This document shows, one piece after another, positions 35,280 through 43,639 of a DNA stretch of 64,000 nt; position 1 is the stretch's first letter, and each line of letters opens with the position of its first letter. The DNA comes from CAZTTG01 sp964615935 (GTDB lineage Bacteria; Planctomycetota; UBA1135; GCA-002686595), in the NCBI GenBank assembly GCA_964615935.1, contig CAZTTG010000030.1:1-64000 (forward strand). The letters run 5' to 3'. The notes beneath the pieces are model-generated. The model worked only from the letters and a program-made list of their open reading frames with translations, did no database searches and was not told where the DNA came from. The translations under genes were made by a program, and so were the position numbers.

Positions 35280-37697
35280 CTAGAGGCCGAGCCAGATGCC
35301 GGTGCCGGCCTCCTGGATCGACTGCGACTCCCCCTCCATCGCGTCGGCGCGCCCGGCGACCCAGGAGGCGAAGGCCCCGGGCCCGGTCGAGAGGATCGTC
35401 CAGTACTTCTCGAAGCGGTCCGCGAAGAAGCCGACGGGCTGATCCTGGCCGATGCCCCGGGACTCCAGCCAGCCGAAGAACTTCTGCCGGGCCTCGGCGA
35501 CCTCGCCCGACATCTTGTCCGCCACCGCGCGGAGGAACTTCGCCTCCAGGGCGCCCAGGGCCGCCCTCGCCTTCTCCGCCTCGGGAGCGTGGGGCGCGAC
35601 GGTGATGTGGCTGCGCATCACGAAGGTCGCCCGGGCCACCCGCTTCTGGTCGAGGTAGGCGGTGGCCAGCTCCCACTGGTGACGGGGCTGCAGCGCGGAG
35701 AAGTCGCGCTCGGTGAGCTGGGCCTCGTGAGCCTCGAAGTCCTCGCCCTTCAGGCAGAGCTCGAGCGCCTTGCGGAACTTGCGGTCGTCCCACTCCTTGC
35801 GCCATCGCACGAGCTGCTCCCGCTCGCGGCGGATCTTCGCGCTCCGGCTCTCCTGCTCGGCGAGCATCGTCCGGACCTCCTCGATCGCCTCGTCGGCCTC
35901 GCGGACCGTCATCTGGAGGCGTCCGAGGTCGTCCTTGACCCCGTGCTCGAGGAGGTTGATCCGCTTCTGGATCCGGTTCCAGGCCGTCTGGGACCGGTGC
36001 TCGCTCTGCACGGAGGCGGCGTCCTTCAGGATCCGCAGGTGCTTGCGGTTCCCGGCCACCGCCCCGCCGATGGCCGCGGCCGTCGAGTCGGCCGTGTTCA
36101 GGGTCTGGTGGACCCTCGCGACCGTCTTGCAGTACGTCGGAAACCACTCCTCGAAGCCGTCGTCCTTGTACGCGACCGCCTTGGGGGGATCGACCTTCGG
36201 CGGCTGGGCGGCGCCCTTGTGGTTCGACTCCACGTCGGAGCGGCGGCGGTAGGTCTGCACGACCTCGCCGACCCAGGAGAGCTCGACGTGGAAGAGCGCC
36301 CACGGGCCCTGGTCCTCGAGGGCGCCGTGCTCGCCGCAGGGCGAGGTCCCGTTCACCACCCGGAAGACCCCCTCGCGGCCTCCCGGCGCGTCCCCGCCCC
36401 AGTCGTTGGGCGGGGTCCAGTACGGTTCGGCCTCGGGCTGCCGGCTGCGACAATCCTCGATGGTCGCCGGGCCCCCGCCCCGGAGCCCCTTGTCGTCGTC
36501 GAAGAGCAGGGGCGGCGTGTGGACCTTCTCGCGACCCGCCGCATCGAGGATGCACTCGCCCGGCAGGCCGACCTCCTTCATCCGGTCCTCGAAGTAGGAG
36601 GAGCCGCGCAGGAGCTCGACCTCCCACGGCCCGAAGGGATCGGTCCAGCACTCGTGGACCGTCAGGTTCCCGGAGACCTGGATGTCGACCACGGACCCGT
36701 CGAGGACGCGCTCCGGGAAGAGGAGGCGATACTCGGTGGTGAACGCCCAGCCCTCGCGCGAGTGCGCGCCGCTACCCGTGACGGTCCCCTGTGAACCGGA
36801 GAGGCTCCGATCGACCTTCTCGGGGCCCGACTCCTCCTTGACCCAGGTCTTGTCGAGCACCCAGCCGTTGGCTCGGCAGGTGACCGGCACCTGGACGTCG
36901 GGCAGGCGCTTCCACAGCGAGAGGTTGGGCTCGTCCGGGCGGGTCTGCTCGCGGTGGCCAGCGGCGACCATCAGCTCGTGGAAGTTCGGCGGCTCCTCCT
37001 CCTGGGTGGAGAAGACCACGGCCCGGAACTCGCCGGTGATCTCCTCCGGCTGGACGAGGACGTTGCGGCTCTGGATGTATCCGGCCGGCACGGTGAACCA
37101 GAGGGCGTAGGCGCCGCGCGGCGCGTCGGGCGGGAAGTAGATCACCTGCCGCACGGCCTTCTCGACCAGGCTCTCGCCTTCCGGGACCCGCAAGAGCCGC
37201 AGCCAGCGCGCGTGGCCGTCCGCCTCCCGCGCGGTGGCGACGGGCCAGCCCTCTCCAGCCTCGAGGACGAGCGCGTCGGAGCCGTCGCCCTCCAGGCGGA
37301 TCCCGTCGTGCCACTTCTTGCCGTCCCGGCGCGCGACGCCGATCGAGGCGCTCGGGCCGTCGGGCCCGCCGGCGTTCCAGCGGATCTCGTCCTTGCCGTG
37401 GAGGAAGCCCTGGCCCTCGCCGGAGAAGCCGTCGAAGCCGAGCGAGACCACGATCCAGACGGGCTCGCCCGCGGGCGCGTCCACGGCGAACGGGACGTGG
37501 ACGACGAGCGGCTCGTCCGACCAGGCGAACTCGAGCTCGTTCTCGCCGGGAACGAACCAGCTCTGTTCGCCGTCGGCCGATTCGACGACTCGTGCCTGCG
37601 TGAGCAGGCCTTCCACGACCAGATCGGTTCGGAGTCCCTGGCCCGCGACGGCGGAGGCGAGGAGCAGCGCGCAGAACGTCGAGAGGAGCGGCTTCAT
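35280..37697 (-). CDS. Large secreted protein with C-terminal coiled-coil region, unrecognised
   Basis: This 805-residue protein has a signal peptide (MKPLLSTFCALLLASAVAGQ). Residues 20-470 are beta-rich with several Trp-containing strands and a few Cys (CGEHG, CRSRQ), resembling carbohydrate- or ligand-binding domains but matching nothing known. From about 500 it is helical: a heptad-like stretch at 590-650 (READEAIEEVRTML) and TPR-like helices (FSALQPRHQWELATAYLDQ). It ends at a TAG, and the following GCG-ATG continues in the same frame into the kinase ORF. It is either an upstream partner cotranscribed with the kinase or the N-terminal part of one 1,633-residue protein. Confidence 0.6.
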   Translation of the reverse strand: MKPLLSTFCALLLASAVAGQGLRTDLVVEGLLTQARVVESADGEQSWFVPGENELEFAWSDEPLVVHVPFAVDAPAGEPVWIVVSLGFDGFSGEGQGFLHGKDEIRWNAGGPDGPSASIGVARRDGKKWHDGIRLEGDGSDALVLEAGEGWPVATAREADGHARWLRLLRVPEGESLVEKAVRQVIYFPPDAPRGAYALWFTVPAGYIQSRNVLVQPEEITGEFRAVVFSTQEEEPPNFHELMVAAGHREQTRPDEPNLSLWKRLPDVQVPVTCRANGWVLDKTWVKEESGPEKVDRSLSGSQGTVTGSGAHSREGWAFTTEYRLLFPERVLDGSVVDIQVSGNLTVHECWTDPFGPWEVELLRGSSYFEDRMKEVGLPGECILDAAGREKVHTPPLLFDDDKGLRGGGPATIEDCRSRQPEAEPYWTPPNDWGGDAPGGREGVFRVVNGTSPCGEHGALEDQGPWALFHVELSWVGEVVQTYRRRSDVESNHKGAAQPPKVDPPKAVAYKDDGFEEWFPTYCKTVARVHQTLNTADSTAAAIGGAVAGNRKHLRILKDAASVQSEHRSQTAWNRIQKRINLLEHGVKDDLGRLQMTVREADEAIEEVRTMLAEQESRSAKIRREREQLVRWRKEWDDRKFRKALELCLKGEDFEAHEAQLTERDFSALQPRHQWELATAYLDQKRVARATFVMRSHITVAPHAPEAEKARAALGALEAKFLRAVADKMSGEVAEARQKFFGWLESRGIGQDQPVGFFADRFEKYWTILSTGPGAFASWVAGRADAMEGESQSIQEAGTGIWLGL

Positions 37698-37769
37698 GAT
37701 CCAGGAATTCTACCCGGACCGGCCGTCTGGAGTACGACCGCCGCGCGTGCTCCGCCGGACGATGCTGCC

Positions 37770-38516
37770 TCAACGCTCCGGACGGTGGAAGCGATACACC
37801 CGGGCCGGGCGCGTGCCGGTGTGGCGCTTGCCAGGGGCCTCCTCGATGGCCCCGTCGGTCAGCATGCGCTTGAAGCGGCGGCGGAAGTTGCCGGGATCGT
37901 AGGTGACGCCCTTGACCGCCTCGTGCGCCGCGCGCAGCTCGGCCACGGTGAAGGTGCCGCCCACCAGCTCGAAGGCGATGGGGGCGTAGTCGATCTTGCC
38001 GCGGATGCGCTCCAGGCCGACGTCCAGGATCTCGCGGTGGTCGAAGGCCAGCTGCAGCTCGCCGGCCTCGCTCTCCACCGAGTGCCAGCGCGCGTCGGCG
38101 GCGTCGCTGCCGGCCTGCACCAGGGGGGCCAGGTCGGGGCGCACCAGGGCGAGGTAGGCCACCGTGATCACCCGCGTGCGCGGGTCGCGGCCGGCGCGGC
38201 CGAAGGTCCGGAGCTGCTCCAGGAAGACCGCGCCGCGCGGCAGGCCAGTCTCCTCGTGAAGCTCCCGCAGGGCGGCCTCCTCCAGGTCCTCGCCCTGGTC
38301 CTCGAAGGCGTCGCCCACGTCGAGGAAGCCCCCCGGCAGGGCCCAGCAGCCGCGGAAGGGGTGCCCCTTGCGGCGGATGAGGAGCGCCTTCAGGTCGGCG
38401 TCGGTCACGGTGAAGACCACCAGGTCCACGGTCACCGACGGCCGCGGCCAGCTCCTCCGCGCGTACTCGCGCAGGAAGGCGGCCTCCTCCTCGGGCAGCT
38501 CTTCGGCGTCGGACAT
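37770..38516 (-). CDS. nrtR: NrtR-type Nudix-domain transcriptional regulator
   Basis: This 248-residue protein has an N-terminal Nudix domain and a C-terminal winged helix, the layout of NrtR, which represses NAD synthesis and salvage genes and senses ADP-ribose-type ligands. The Nudix box is GEDLEEAALRELHEETGLP, preceded by WALPGGFLDVGDAFED. The C-terminal segment FRRRFKRMLTDGAIEEA fits the winged helix. It lies 7 bases after nadE, its likely target, and is probably cotranscribed with it. Whether the Nudix box hydrolyses ADP-ribose cannot be told from sequence. Confidence 0.82.
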   Translation of the reverse strand: MSDAEELPEEEAAFLREYARRSWPRPSVTVDLVVFTVTDADLKALLIRRKGHPFRGCWALPGGFLDVGDAFEDQGEDLEEAALRELHEETGLPRGAVFLEQLRTFGRAGRDPRTRVITVAYLALVRPDLAPLVQAGSDAADARWHSVESEAGELQLAFDHREILDVGLERIRGKIDYAPIAFELVGGTFTVAELRAAHEAVKGVTYDPGNFRRRFKRMLTDGAIEEAPGKRHTGTRPARVYRFHRPER

Positions 38517-38523
38517 GAGCCGC

Positions 38524-39531
38524 TCAGGCGGCCGGGGAGGTGTCCGGCAGCGCGTTGGTCAGGAGGCCGGCGGCGATCAGGGCCTCGCGGTCGCCGAGCG
38601 CCGGCAGGTTGGGGTTCATCTTGTGGCGCGAGGCCCGCTCGATCCCCCGCGCCGACTCCAGGAGCCCGAGCACCTGCTCGGGGCCTCGCCCGGGGAAGAA
38701 GGGCAGGGCCCTCTCGCCCAGGGACTCCCAGTCCGGCCGCTCCTCGCCGAAGAGGGCGGCCTCGCCGCCGCCATCGAGGAAGCGCGACAGGCTCTCGATG
38801 GTCCCCAGCTCGGTGTACTCCCCGGTGTCGGGGGACACCCGGCTGTAGGTCCATTCCACGCCGGTGAGCCCGCGCAGCTCGTCCTCGTCGGTGTGCCGAT
38901 CGCCCCGGGCCCACAGGTCCGGCGTGGGCACCGCGGTCCGGATCGAGCGCGGCACGCCCAGCCCGCGGGCCAGCTGGTAGACCTCGCCCTTGGTCAGCAT
39001 GGCGATGGGGTTGGTGTCCACCTCGCCGTCGCCGCCCTTCTGGTAGAAGCGCAGCCAGCGGTCCTCGCACTCGTTCCCCGTGCCGTGGCGAATGCCGCCG
39101 CCGGTCAGGCGGTTGAAGCCGCGGCCCACCGGCGCGCGCAGGCAGGAGCGCAGCGAGCCCTGCACGGTGGGATCGAACTCCATGCGCGCGAGGACCTCCT
39201 TGCGGTCGTAGCCCGCGCGCTGCAGGGCCGCGAGCATCCCCTCCAGGAGGCCCTCGTAGGTCGCGGTGAGCTGCATCTCGATCAGCGCGACCCCGAAGGC
39301 CTCGGCGGCCTCCCGCGATCGCGCCAGAGCGGCGGGGTCGCTGTGGATGGCGGTGTGCACGGCGGTCACGCTGGCGGGCCCCAGGGCGCGCGCCAGAAGG
39401 CCGAGCATGGCGGCCGAGTCGATCCCACCGGACACGTCGAGCTCGGCGCGCTCGGTGCCGGCCCGATCATGGAAGGCGCGCAGGGCGCGCACGCGGTCCT
39501 GGATGAGTCCGTCGACGTCGAGAACGGGCAT
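38524..39531 (-). CDS. nadE: NAD+ synthase
   Basis: This 335-residue enzyme amidates nicotinic acid adenine dinucleotide to NAD+. The PP-loop ATP motif SGGIDSA lies at about 34-40, and the family stretch GTGNECEDRWLRFYQKGGDG follows in the middle, with IAMLTKGEVYQLARGLGVP after it. There is no N-terminal glutaminase domain, so it is the ammonia-dependent form. The start is the ATG at 39531 because upstream in-frame sequence is Arg/Gly/Pro-rich. It is divergent from nagB across 229 bases and is the first gene of the nadE-nrtR pair. Confidence 0.9.
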   Translation of the reverse strand: MPVLDVDGLIQDRVRALRAFHDRAGTERAELDVSGGIDSAAMLGLLARALGPASVTAVHTAIHSDPAALARSREAAEAFGVALIEMQLTATYEGLLEGMLAALQRAGYDRKEVLARMEFDPTVQGSLRSCLRAPVGRGFNRLTGGGIRHGTGNECEDRWLRFYQKGGDGEVDTNPIAMLTKGEVYQLARGLGVPRSIRTAVPTPDLWARGDRHTDEDELRGLTGVEWTYSRVSPDTGEYTELGTIESLSRFLDGGGEAALFGEERPDWESLGERALPFFPGRGPEQVLGLLESARGIERASRHKMNPNLPALGDREALIAAGLLTNALPDTSPAA

Positions 39532-39577
39532 GTCCACCTCCCAAGCTGCGCCCCGCGGGCGGCATCGAGGTTCCGGG

Positions 39578-39616
39578 TAGGGTCTGCACGACACTATTAC
39601 GGCAAGATGGACCCTA
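39578..39616 (-). promoter_or_regulatory. Inverted repeat upstream of nadE, candidate NrtR operator
   Basis: TAGGGTC at 39578-39584 and GACCCTA at 39610-39616 form a perfect 7-base inverted repeat around a 25-base centre, including an AT-richer stretch (ACTATTACGG). It lies just upstream of nadE in a 229-base divergent region. The location in front of an nrtR-nadE operon suggests a regulator site, but its long spacer is unlike classic NrtR palindromes, so this is only a candidate. Confidence 0.4.
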
Positions 39617-39760
39617 TTTCGAGTCCTCTCGGCCAGATCCGGTCCCTGATCCGGGCCCGAGGGACTCCACGGGCCCGGGAAGGGCCCGGTCCGGGTCGGT
39701 CCCGGGCGCCAGCGGGGCCCCGGCCGGTTACCCTGGGATGAACCCCCAGGAGAACAGCCC

Positions 39761-40528
39761 GTGAGCCTGCCCATTCGCATCTTCGAGGACCGAGCCGAGG
39801 CCGAGCGGACCCTGGCGCGGGAGATCTCCGATCTGATCAGCCGGCGCGCCGCGGCCGGCGCCGGAGCCGTGATCGGCCTGGCCACCGGTCGGACCCCGGT
39901 GGGCGTCTACGCCGAGCTCTGCCGCCTGCGCGCCGAGGAGGGGCTGGACTTCTCCCGGGTCGTGACCTTCAACCTGGACGAGCTCGAGGGGGTCGAGCCC
40001 GATCACCCCGGATCCTTCGCGCGGCAGATGCGCGAGCAGCTCTTCGATCGGATCAACCTCGAGCCGGGCCATGCGCACGTACCGCGGGGCGACCTCGACC
40101 CGGCCATGGCGCCGGAGTACTGCGAGCTGTACGAGCGCCGCATCGCCGACGCGGGGGGCATCGACCTGCAGATCCTGGGCATCGGCGGCAACGGGCACAT
40201 CGCCTTCAACGAGCCGGGCTCGCGGCGGCGCTCGCGGGCCCGACGCGTGGAGCTCGATCCCGCCACCCGAGCGGGGCTGCGCACGGCCTTCGCTCCCGAC
40301 GGAGTGCCCCGCTACGCGCTGACCATGGGGGTGGCCAGCATCCTCTCCGCGCGCCGCCTCCGGCTGCTGGCCTTCGGCGAGGCCAAGGCCGCCATCGTGA
40401 AGCGGGTGGTCGAGGACCCCGTCGGCCCCGAGCTTCCCGTGACCTTCGTGCGGGGGCACGCCGACGTCGAGCTGCTGCTGGATCCAGCCGCCGCATCCCT
40501 CCTGGACGGCGTGGGTGCCAAGATCTGA
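39761..40528 (+). CDS. nagB: Glucosamine-6-phosphate deaminase
   Basis: This 255-residue enzyme converts glucosamine-6-phosphate to fructose-6-phosphate and ammonia in amino-sugar catabolism. It has LATGRTPVGVY near 42-52, FNLDELEG with the conserved Asp, and GIGGNGHIAFNEPGS, the catalytic His segment in its Bacillus-type form. There is no allosteric C-terminal extension. The GTG start at 39761 follows an AGGAGAA ribosome site by about 7 bases. The Nramp-like gene begins 55 bases downstream, so the two may be cotranscribed. No nagA or N-acetylglucosamine transporter is seen nearby. Confidence 0.9.
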   Translation: MSLPIRIFEDRAEAERTLAREISDLISRRAAAGAGAVIGLATGRTPVGVYAELCRLRAEEGLDFSRVVTFNLDELEGVEPDHPGSFARQMREQLFDRINLEPGHAHVPRGDLDPAMAPEYCELYERRIADAGGIDLQILGIGGNGHIAFNEPGSRRRSRARRVELDPATRAGLRTAFAPDGVPRYALTMGVASILSARRLRLLAFGEAKAAIVKRVVEDPVGPELPVTFVRGHADVELLLDPAAASLLDGVGAKI

Positions 40529-40583
40529 GGGGCGCGGCGGGCCCGCCGCGCCCGCCGCCGCCGTTCCATCGCGGGAGAGCAGC

Positions 40584-42299
40584 ATGGACAGCAAGCCCGA
40601 CAAGGTCGCAGCCGACCTGGAGCGCCTCTGCGACGCCCGCCGGCGCGGTCCGGCGGCGACCCTGAAGACCTGGGTCTCGCTCTCCGGTCCGGGCTGGCTG
40701 CAGAGCGCCATCACCCTGGGAGGAGGCTCGCTCTCGGCCAGCCTGTACCTGGGCGTCCTGGCCGGCTTCAGCATGCTGTGGCTGCAGCCGCTGGCCATGG
40801 CGCTGGGCATCGTCATGCTCTCCGCCATCGCCTACGTGGTGCTGTCCACCGGCGAGCGTCCCTTCGCCGCCATCAACCGCCACGTCAACCCGGTCCTGGG
40901 CTGGGGATGGGCCCTGGCGAGCCTGGCGGCCAGCATGGTCTGGTGCCTGCCCCAGTACGCCCTGGCCAACGGGGTGATGCAGCAGAATCTGCTGCCGGGG
41001 CTGCTCGGCGAGGAGGGGCCGCTCGGCGACCTCGGCGGCAAGGCCGTCGTCACCGGCCTGGTCCTGGTCCTCACCATCGCCGTCACCTGGGCCTACGGCC
41101 GGGGCAGCCGGGGAGTGCGGATCTACGAGCGGACCCTCAAGGTGCTGGTGGCCCTGATCGTCCTGTGCTTCTTCGGCGTGGTCGTCCGCCTGTCCCTGGC
41201 CGAGGAGGGCCTCGAGTGGGGCGCGGTGCTCTCCGGCTTCGTGCCGAGCTTCCGGGGCCTGAGCCACCCGGCGGAGACCTTCGCGCCCTTCCTGGACGCG
41301 CTGGGCGATCCGGCCCGGGCCTTCTGGTCGAGCCAGCTCATCGCCATGCAGCGCGACGTCATGATCGCCGGCGCCGCCACGGCCGTGGGCATCAACATGA
41401 CGTTCCTCCTGCCCTACACCCTGCTCTCGCGCGGGTGGAACCGCGAGTTCCGGGGCCTGGCCAGCTTCGACCTCGCGACCGGCATGCTGATCCCGTTCCT
41501 CCTGGCGACGAGCTGCGTGGTCATCGCCTCGGCCAGCCGCTTCCACACCGTGCCCGTCCCCGGCCTGGTGTCGGAGCTCTCCGAGGTCGAGGTGGAGCCC
41601 CCGGCGCCCAAGCTGGTGGCGGACTACGAGCGGCGCCTGGCGTCCAAGGCGCGGCACGACCTGGGCCCCGAGATCTGGGCCGCCCTGAGCTCGGCCGAGC
41701 GCTCCGCGCGGGCCGAGGCCCTGCCCGTGGCCGAGAAGCGCCTCGCCGCCATGCTGGTCAAGCGCGACGCCTTCGACCTGGCCAAGTCGCTGCAGCCCCT
41801 GACCGGAGACCTCTTCGCCAACGTGCTCTTCGGGGTGGGCGTCCTGGCCATGGCCCTCTCGACCATCACCATCCTGATGCTGATCTCGGGCTTCGTCGTC
41901 GCCGAGATGCTGGGCCTGCCGCCGCAGGGCCGCGCCCTGCGCTGGGGCTCCCTGGTCGCCTGCACGGGCGCCCTGGGCCCCTTCTTCTGGAGCGCCGCCG
42001 CGGTCTACCTGGCGGTGCCCACCTCGGTCTTCGGCATGGTCCTCCTGCCCATCGCCTACTGGACCTTCTTCCTGATGATGAACAGCCGGTCGCTCCTGGG
42101 CGAGCACCGGCCGGCGGGGGGCTCGCGCGTCCTCTGGAACTCCCTGATGCTGCCGGCCGCGGCCGTCGCCACCCTCGCCAGCCTGTGGAGCGCGTGGTCC
42201 AAGGCCGGCCGCTGGGGCCTCCTGGCCCTCGGGCTCTTCCTGGCCCTGGCCGTGGTGGTGCACTTCGTGCGGCCGCCGGAGCGCCGCGTCTCGGGATAG
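40584..42299 (+). CDS. Nramp-like (APC-fold) membrane transporter
   Basis: This 571-residue protein has about 11 hydrophobic segments. SLSGPGWLQSAITLGGGS at the first helix and GINMTFLLPYTLLSRG in the sixth resemble the GPG... and ...MxxPHNLYLHS blocks of Nramp metal transporters. However, the first helix lacks the DPGN metal motif, so a classic Mn2+/Fe2+ role is not supported. A hydrophilic insertion of about 100 residues at about 330-435 is unusual. ATG 40584 was chosen over an in-frame start at 40515 because GGGAGAGC precedes it by about 5 bases. It belongs to the Nramp superfamily; the substrate is unknown. Confidence 0.75.
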   Translation: MDSKPDKVAADLERLCDARRRGPAATLKTWVSLSGPGWLQSAITLGGGSLSASLYLGVLAGFSMLWLQPLAMALGIVMLSAIAYVVLSTGERPFAAINRHVNPVLGWGWALASLAASMVWCLPQYALANGVMQQNLLPGLLGEEGPLGDLGGKAVVTGLVLVLTIAVTWAYGRGSRGVRIYERTLKVLVALIVLCFFGVVVRLSLAEEGLEWGAVLSGFVPSFRGLSHPAETFAPFLDALGDPARAFWSSQLIAMQRDVMIAGAATAVGINMTFLLPYTLLSRGWNREFRGLASFDLATGMLIPFLLATSCVVIASASRFHTVPVPGLVSELSEVEVEPPAPKLVADYERRLASKARHDLGPEIWAALSSAERSARAEALPVAEKRLAAMLVKRDAFDLAKSLQPLTGDLFANVLFGVGVLAMALSTITILMLISGFVVAEMLGLPPQGRALRWGSLVACTGALGPFFWSAAAVYLAVPTSVFGMVLLPIAYWTFFLMMNSRSLLGEHRPAGGSRVLWNSLMLPAAAVATLASLWSAWSKAGRWGLLALGLFLALAVVVHFVRPPERRVSG

Positions 42300-42314
42300 C
42301 CCGGGGGCCGCGGC

Positions 42315-42331
42315 GCCGGTCGGGAACCGGC
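42315..42331 (+). terminator. Short stem downstream of the Nramp-like gene
   Basis: GCCGGT at 42315-42320 and ACCGGC at 42326-42331 form a perfect 6-base stem with a 5-base loop, 15 bases after the Nramp-like stop. It lacks a T-tract, so intrinsic termination is not certain. Confidence 0.3.
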
Positions 42332-42378
42332 CTCACAGGCGCCTCCAGGGCCCACCCGGCCCAAGTAATAAAGGAAAG

Positions 42379-42417
42379 GGCCTTATTCTTGAATAGGGCC
42401 GCGCCTTACTCAAGAAT
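42379..42417 (+). promoter_or_regulatory. Promoter of the Fic gene overlapped by two operator-like palindromes
   Basis: GGCCTTATTC-TT-GAATAGGGCC (42379-42400) is a near-perfect palindrome with one mismatch. A second, related half-palindrome, CCTTACTC-AA-GAAT (42404-42417), repeats the same core 23 bases later. A sigma-70-like promoter fits exactly across them: TTGAAT at 42390-42395, 16 bases, then AAGAAT at 42412-42417, with a start site near 42424. One operator copy covers the -35 and the other the -10 of the Fic gene. The Fic protein itself has a C-terminal winged helix and could be the repressor. Confidence 0.5.
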
Positions 42418-42438
42418 CCTCAGCAAGCGGGGAGAGCG

Positions 42439-43614
42439 GTGAAGCGCGGGCCCACAGGTACCTACGAGACCGTCACCACTGCCGGCGGCGAACCGGTCCG
42501 GGCATTCGTACCTCGGCCCCTACCTCCCGATCCGCCCCTGGACTGGAGCGGGCCGCTGCGGGACCAGTCCGATCAGGTCCTGCTGAACCTGGGGCGGCTG
42601 GACAGCGTCTCGGCGCTGCTACCTGACGTGGGGCTGTTCCTCTACATGTACGTCCGCAAGGAGGCCGTGTTGTCCTCGCAGATCGAGGGCACCCGGTCGT
42701 CCATCTCGGACCTGCTCCTGTTCGAGATCGACGAAGCCCCGGGGGTTCCCATCGACGATGTCCAGGAGGTCTCGAACTACGTTGCGGCCCTGAATCACGG
42801 GCTCGATCGCCTTCGCGGTGACTTCCCCCTCTCGAACCGACTCCTGCGCGAGATCCACGCGATCCTGCTCGCGAATGGCCGCGGCTTCGATCGGACACCG
42901 GGCGAATTCCGGCGGTCCCAGAATTGGGTGGGTGGTACGCGCCCCGGCAACGCGGTGTACGTTCCTCCGCCGGCCGAGCGCGTACCGGAGCTGATGGGCG
43001 AGCTGGAGAAGTTCCTCCACGACCAATCGGATCCAGCTCCGGTCCTCCTCAAGGCCGCCCTGAGCCACGTCCAGTTCGAGTCCATCCACCCCTTCCTGGA
43101 TGGCAACGGCCGGCTGGGGCGCCTGCTCATTACATTCCTGCTGTGCGCTCAGGGCGTTCTGCGCGAGCCGCTTCTCTATCTGAGCCTGTACTTCAAGCAG
43201 CATCGTGAGGAGTACTACGACGCCCTCCAACGCGTTCGGACCGAAGGAGCCTGGGAGGGATGGCTCTCGTTCTTCCTGGAAGGTGTTCAGCAGACTGCCG
43301 AGCAGGCCGTTGAGGCGGCCCGGCGGCTGGCGGAGATGTTCAGGGAAGACCGCGAGCGGATCCAGGGTCTGGGCCGACGGGCAGGCTCATCCCTCCGTGT
43401 GCACGAGGCCCTCCAACGGCATCCGATCCTGACCATCGCACGCACAGCCGAAGCGACGGGCCTGTCCATCCCGACCGTGACCGCTTCCCTCAAGGCCCTC
43501 GAGAGCGCCGACGTGGGTGTCGTGCGCGAGCTCACGGGCAGGCGCCGCAACCGTCTCTTCGGATACGACCGCTACCTGCAGATCCTGAGCGAGGGCACCG
43601 AGCCGGAGGGGTAG
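42439..43614 (+). CDS. Fic family protein with inhibitory motif and C-terminal winged helix
   Basis: This 391-residue protein has the Fic motif HPFLDGNGRLGR at about 217-228, the signature of AMP-transferring (AMPylating) enzymes that modify protein hydroxyls. The class II inhibitory motif SSQIEG is at about 79-84 and blocks ATP binding in the resting state. The C-terminal 80 residues (HPILTIARTAEATGLSIP to LTGRRRNRLFGY) form a winged helix for DNA binding, typical of self-regulating Fic proteins. The GTG start at 42439 follows GGGGAGAG. Its codons are less GC-rich than its neighbours, suggesting transfer. No antitoxin gene is present, which fits a cis-inhibited class II protein. Confidence 0.88.
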   Translation: MKRGPTGTYETVTTAGGEPVRAFVPRPLPPDPPLDWSGPLRDQSDQVLLNLGRLDSVSALLPDVGLFLYMYVRKEAVLSSQIEGTRSSISDLLLFEIDEAPGVPIDDVQEVSNYVAALNHGLDRLRGDFPLSNRLLREIHAILLANGRGFDRTPGEFRRSQNWVGGTRPGNAVYVPPPAERVPELMGELEKFLHDQSDPAPVLLKAALSHVQFESIHPFLDGNGRLGRLLITFLLCAQGVLREPLLYLSLYFKQHREEYYDALQRVRTEGAWEGWLSFFLEGVQQTAEQAVEAARRLAEMFREDRERIQGLGRRAGSSLRVHEALQRHPILTIARTAEATGLSIPTVTASLKALESADVGVVRELTGRRRNRLFGYDRYLQILSEGTEPEG

Positions 43615-43639
43615 ACGCGGCTGAGTCGAGGCTCCCCGC

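Noticed and set aside
42379..42417. Possible transposon inverted repeat
   Set aside because: There is no transposase, target duplication or matching distal repeat, and the palindromes overlap a promoter.
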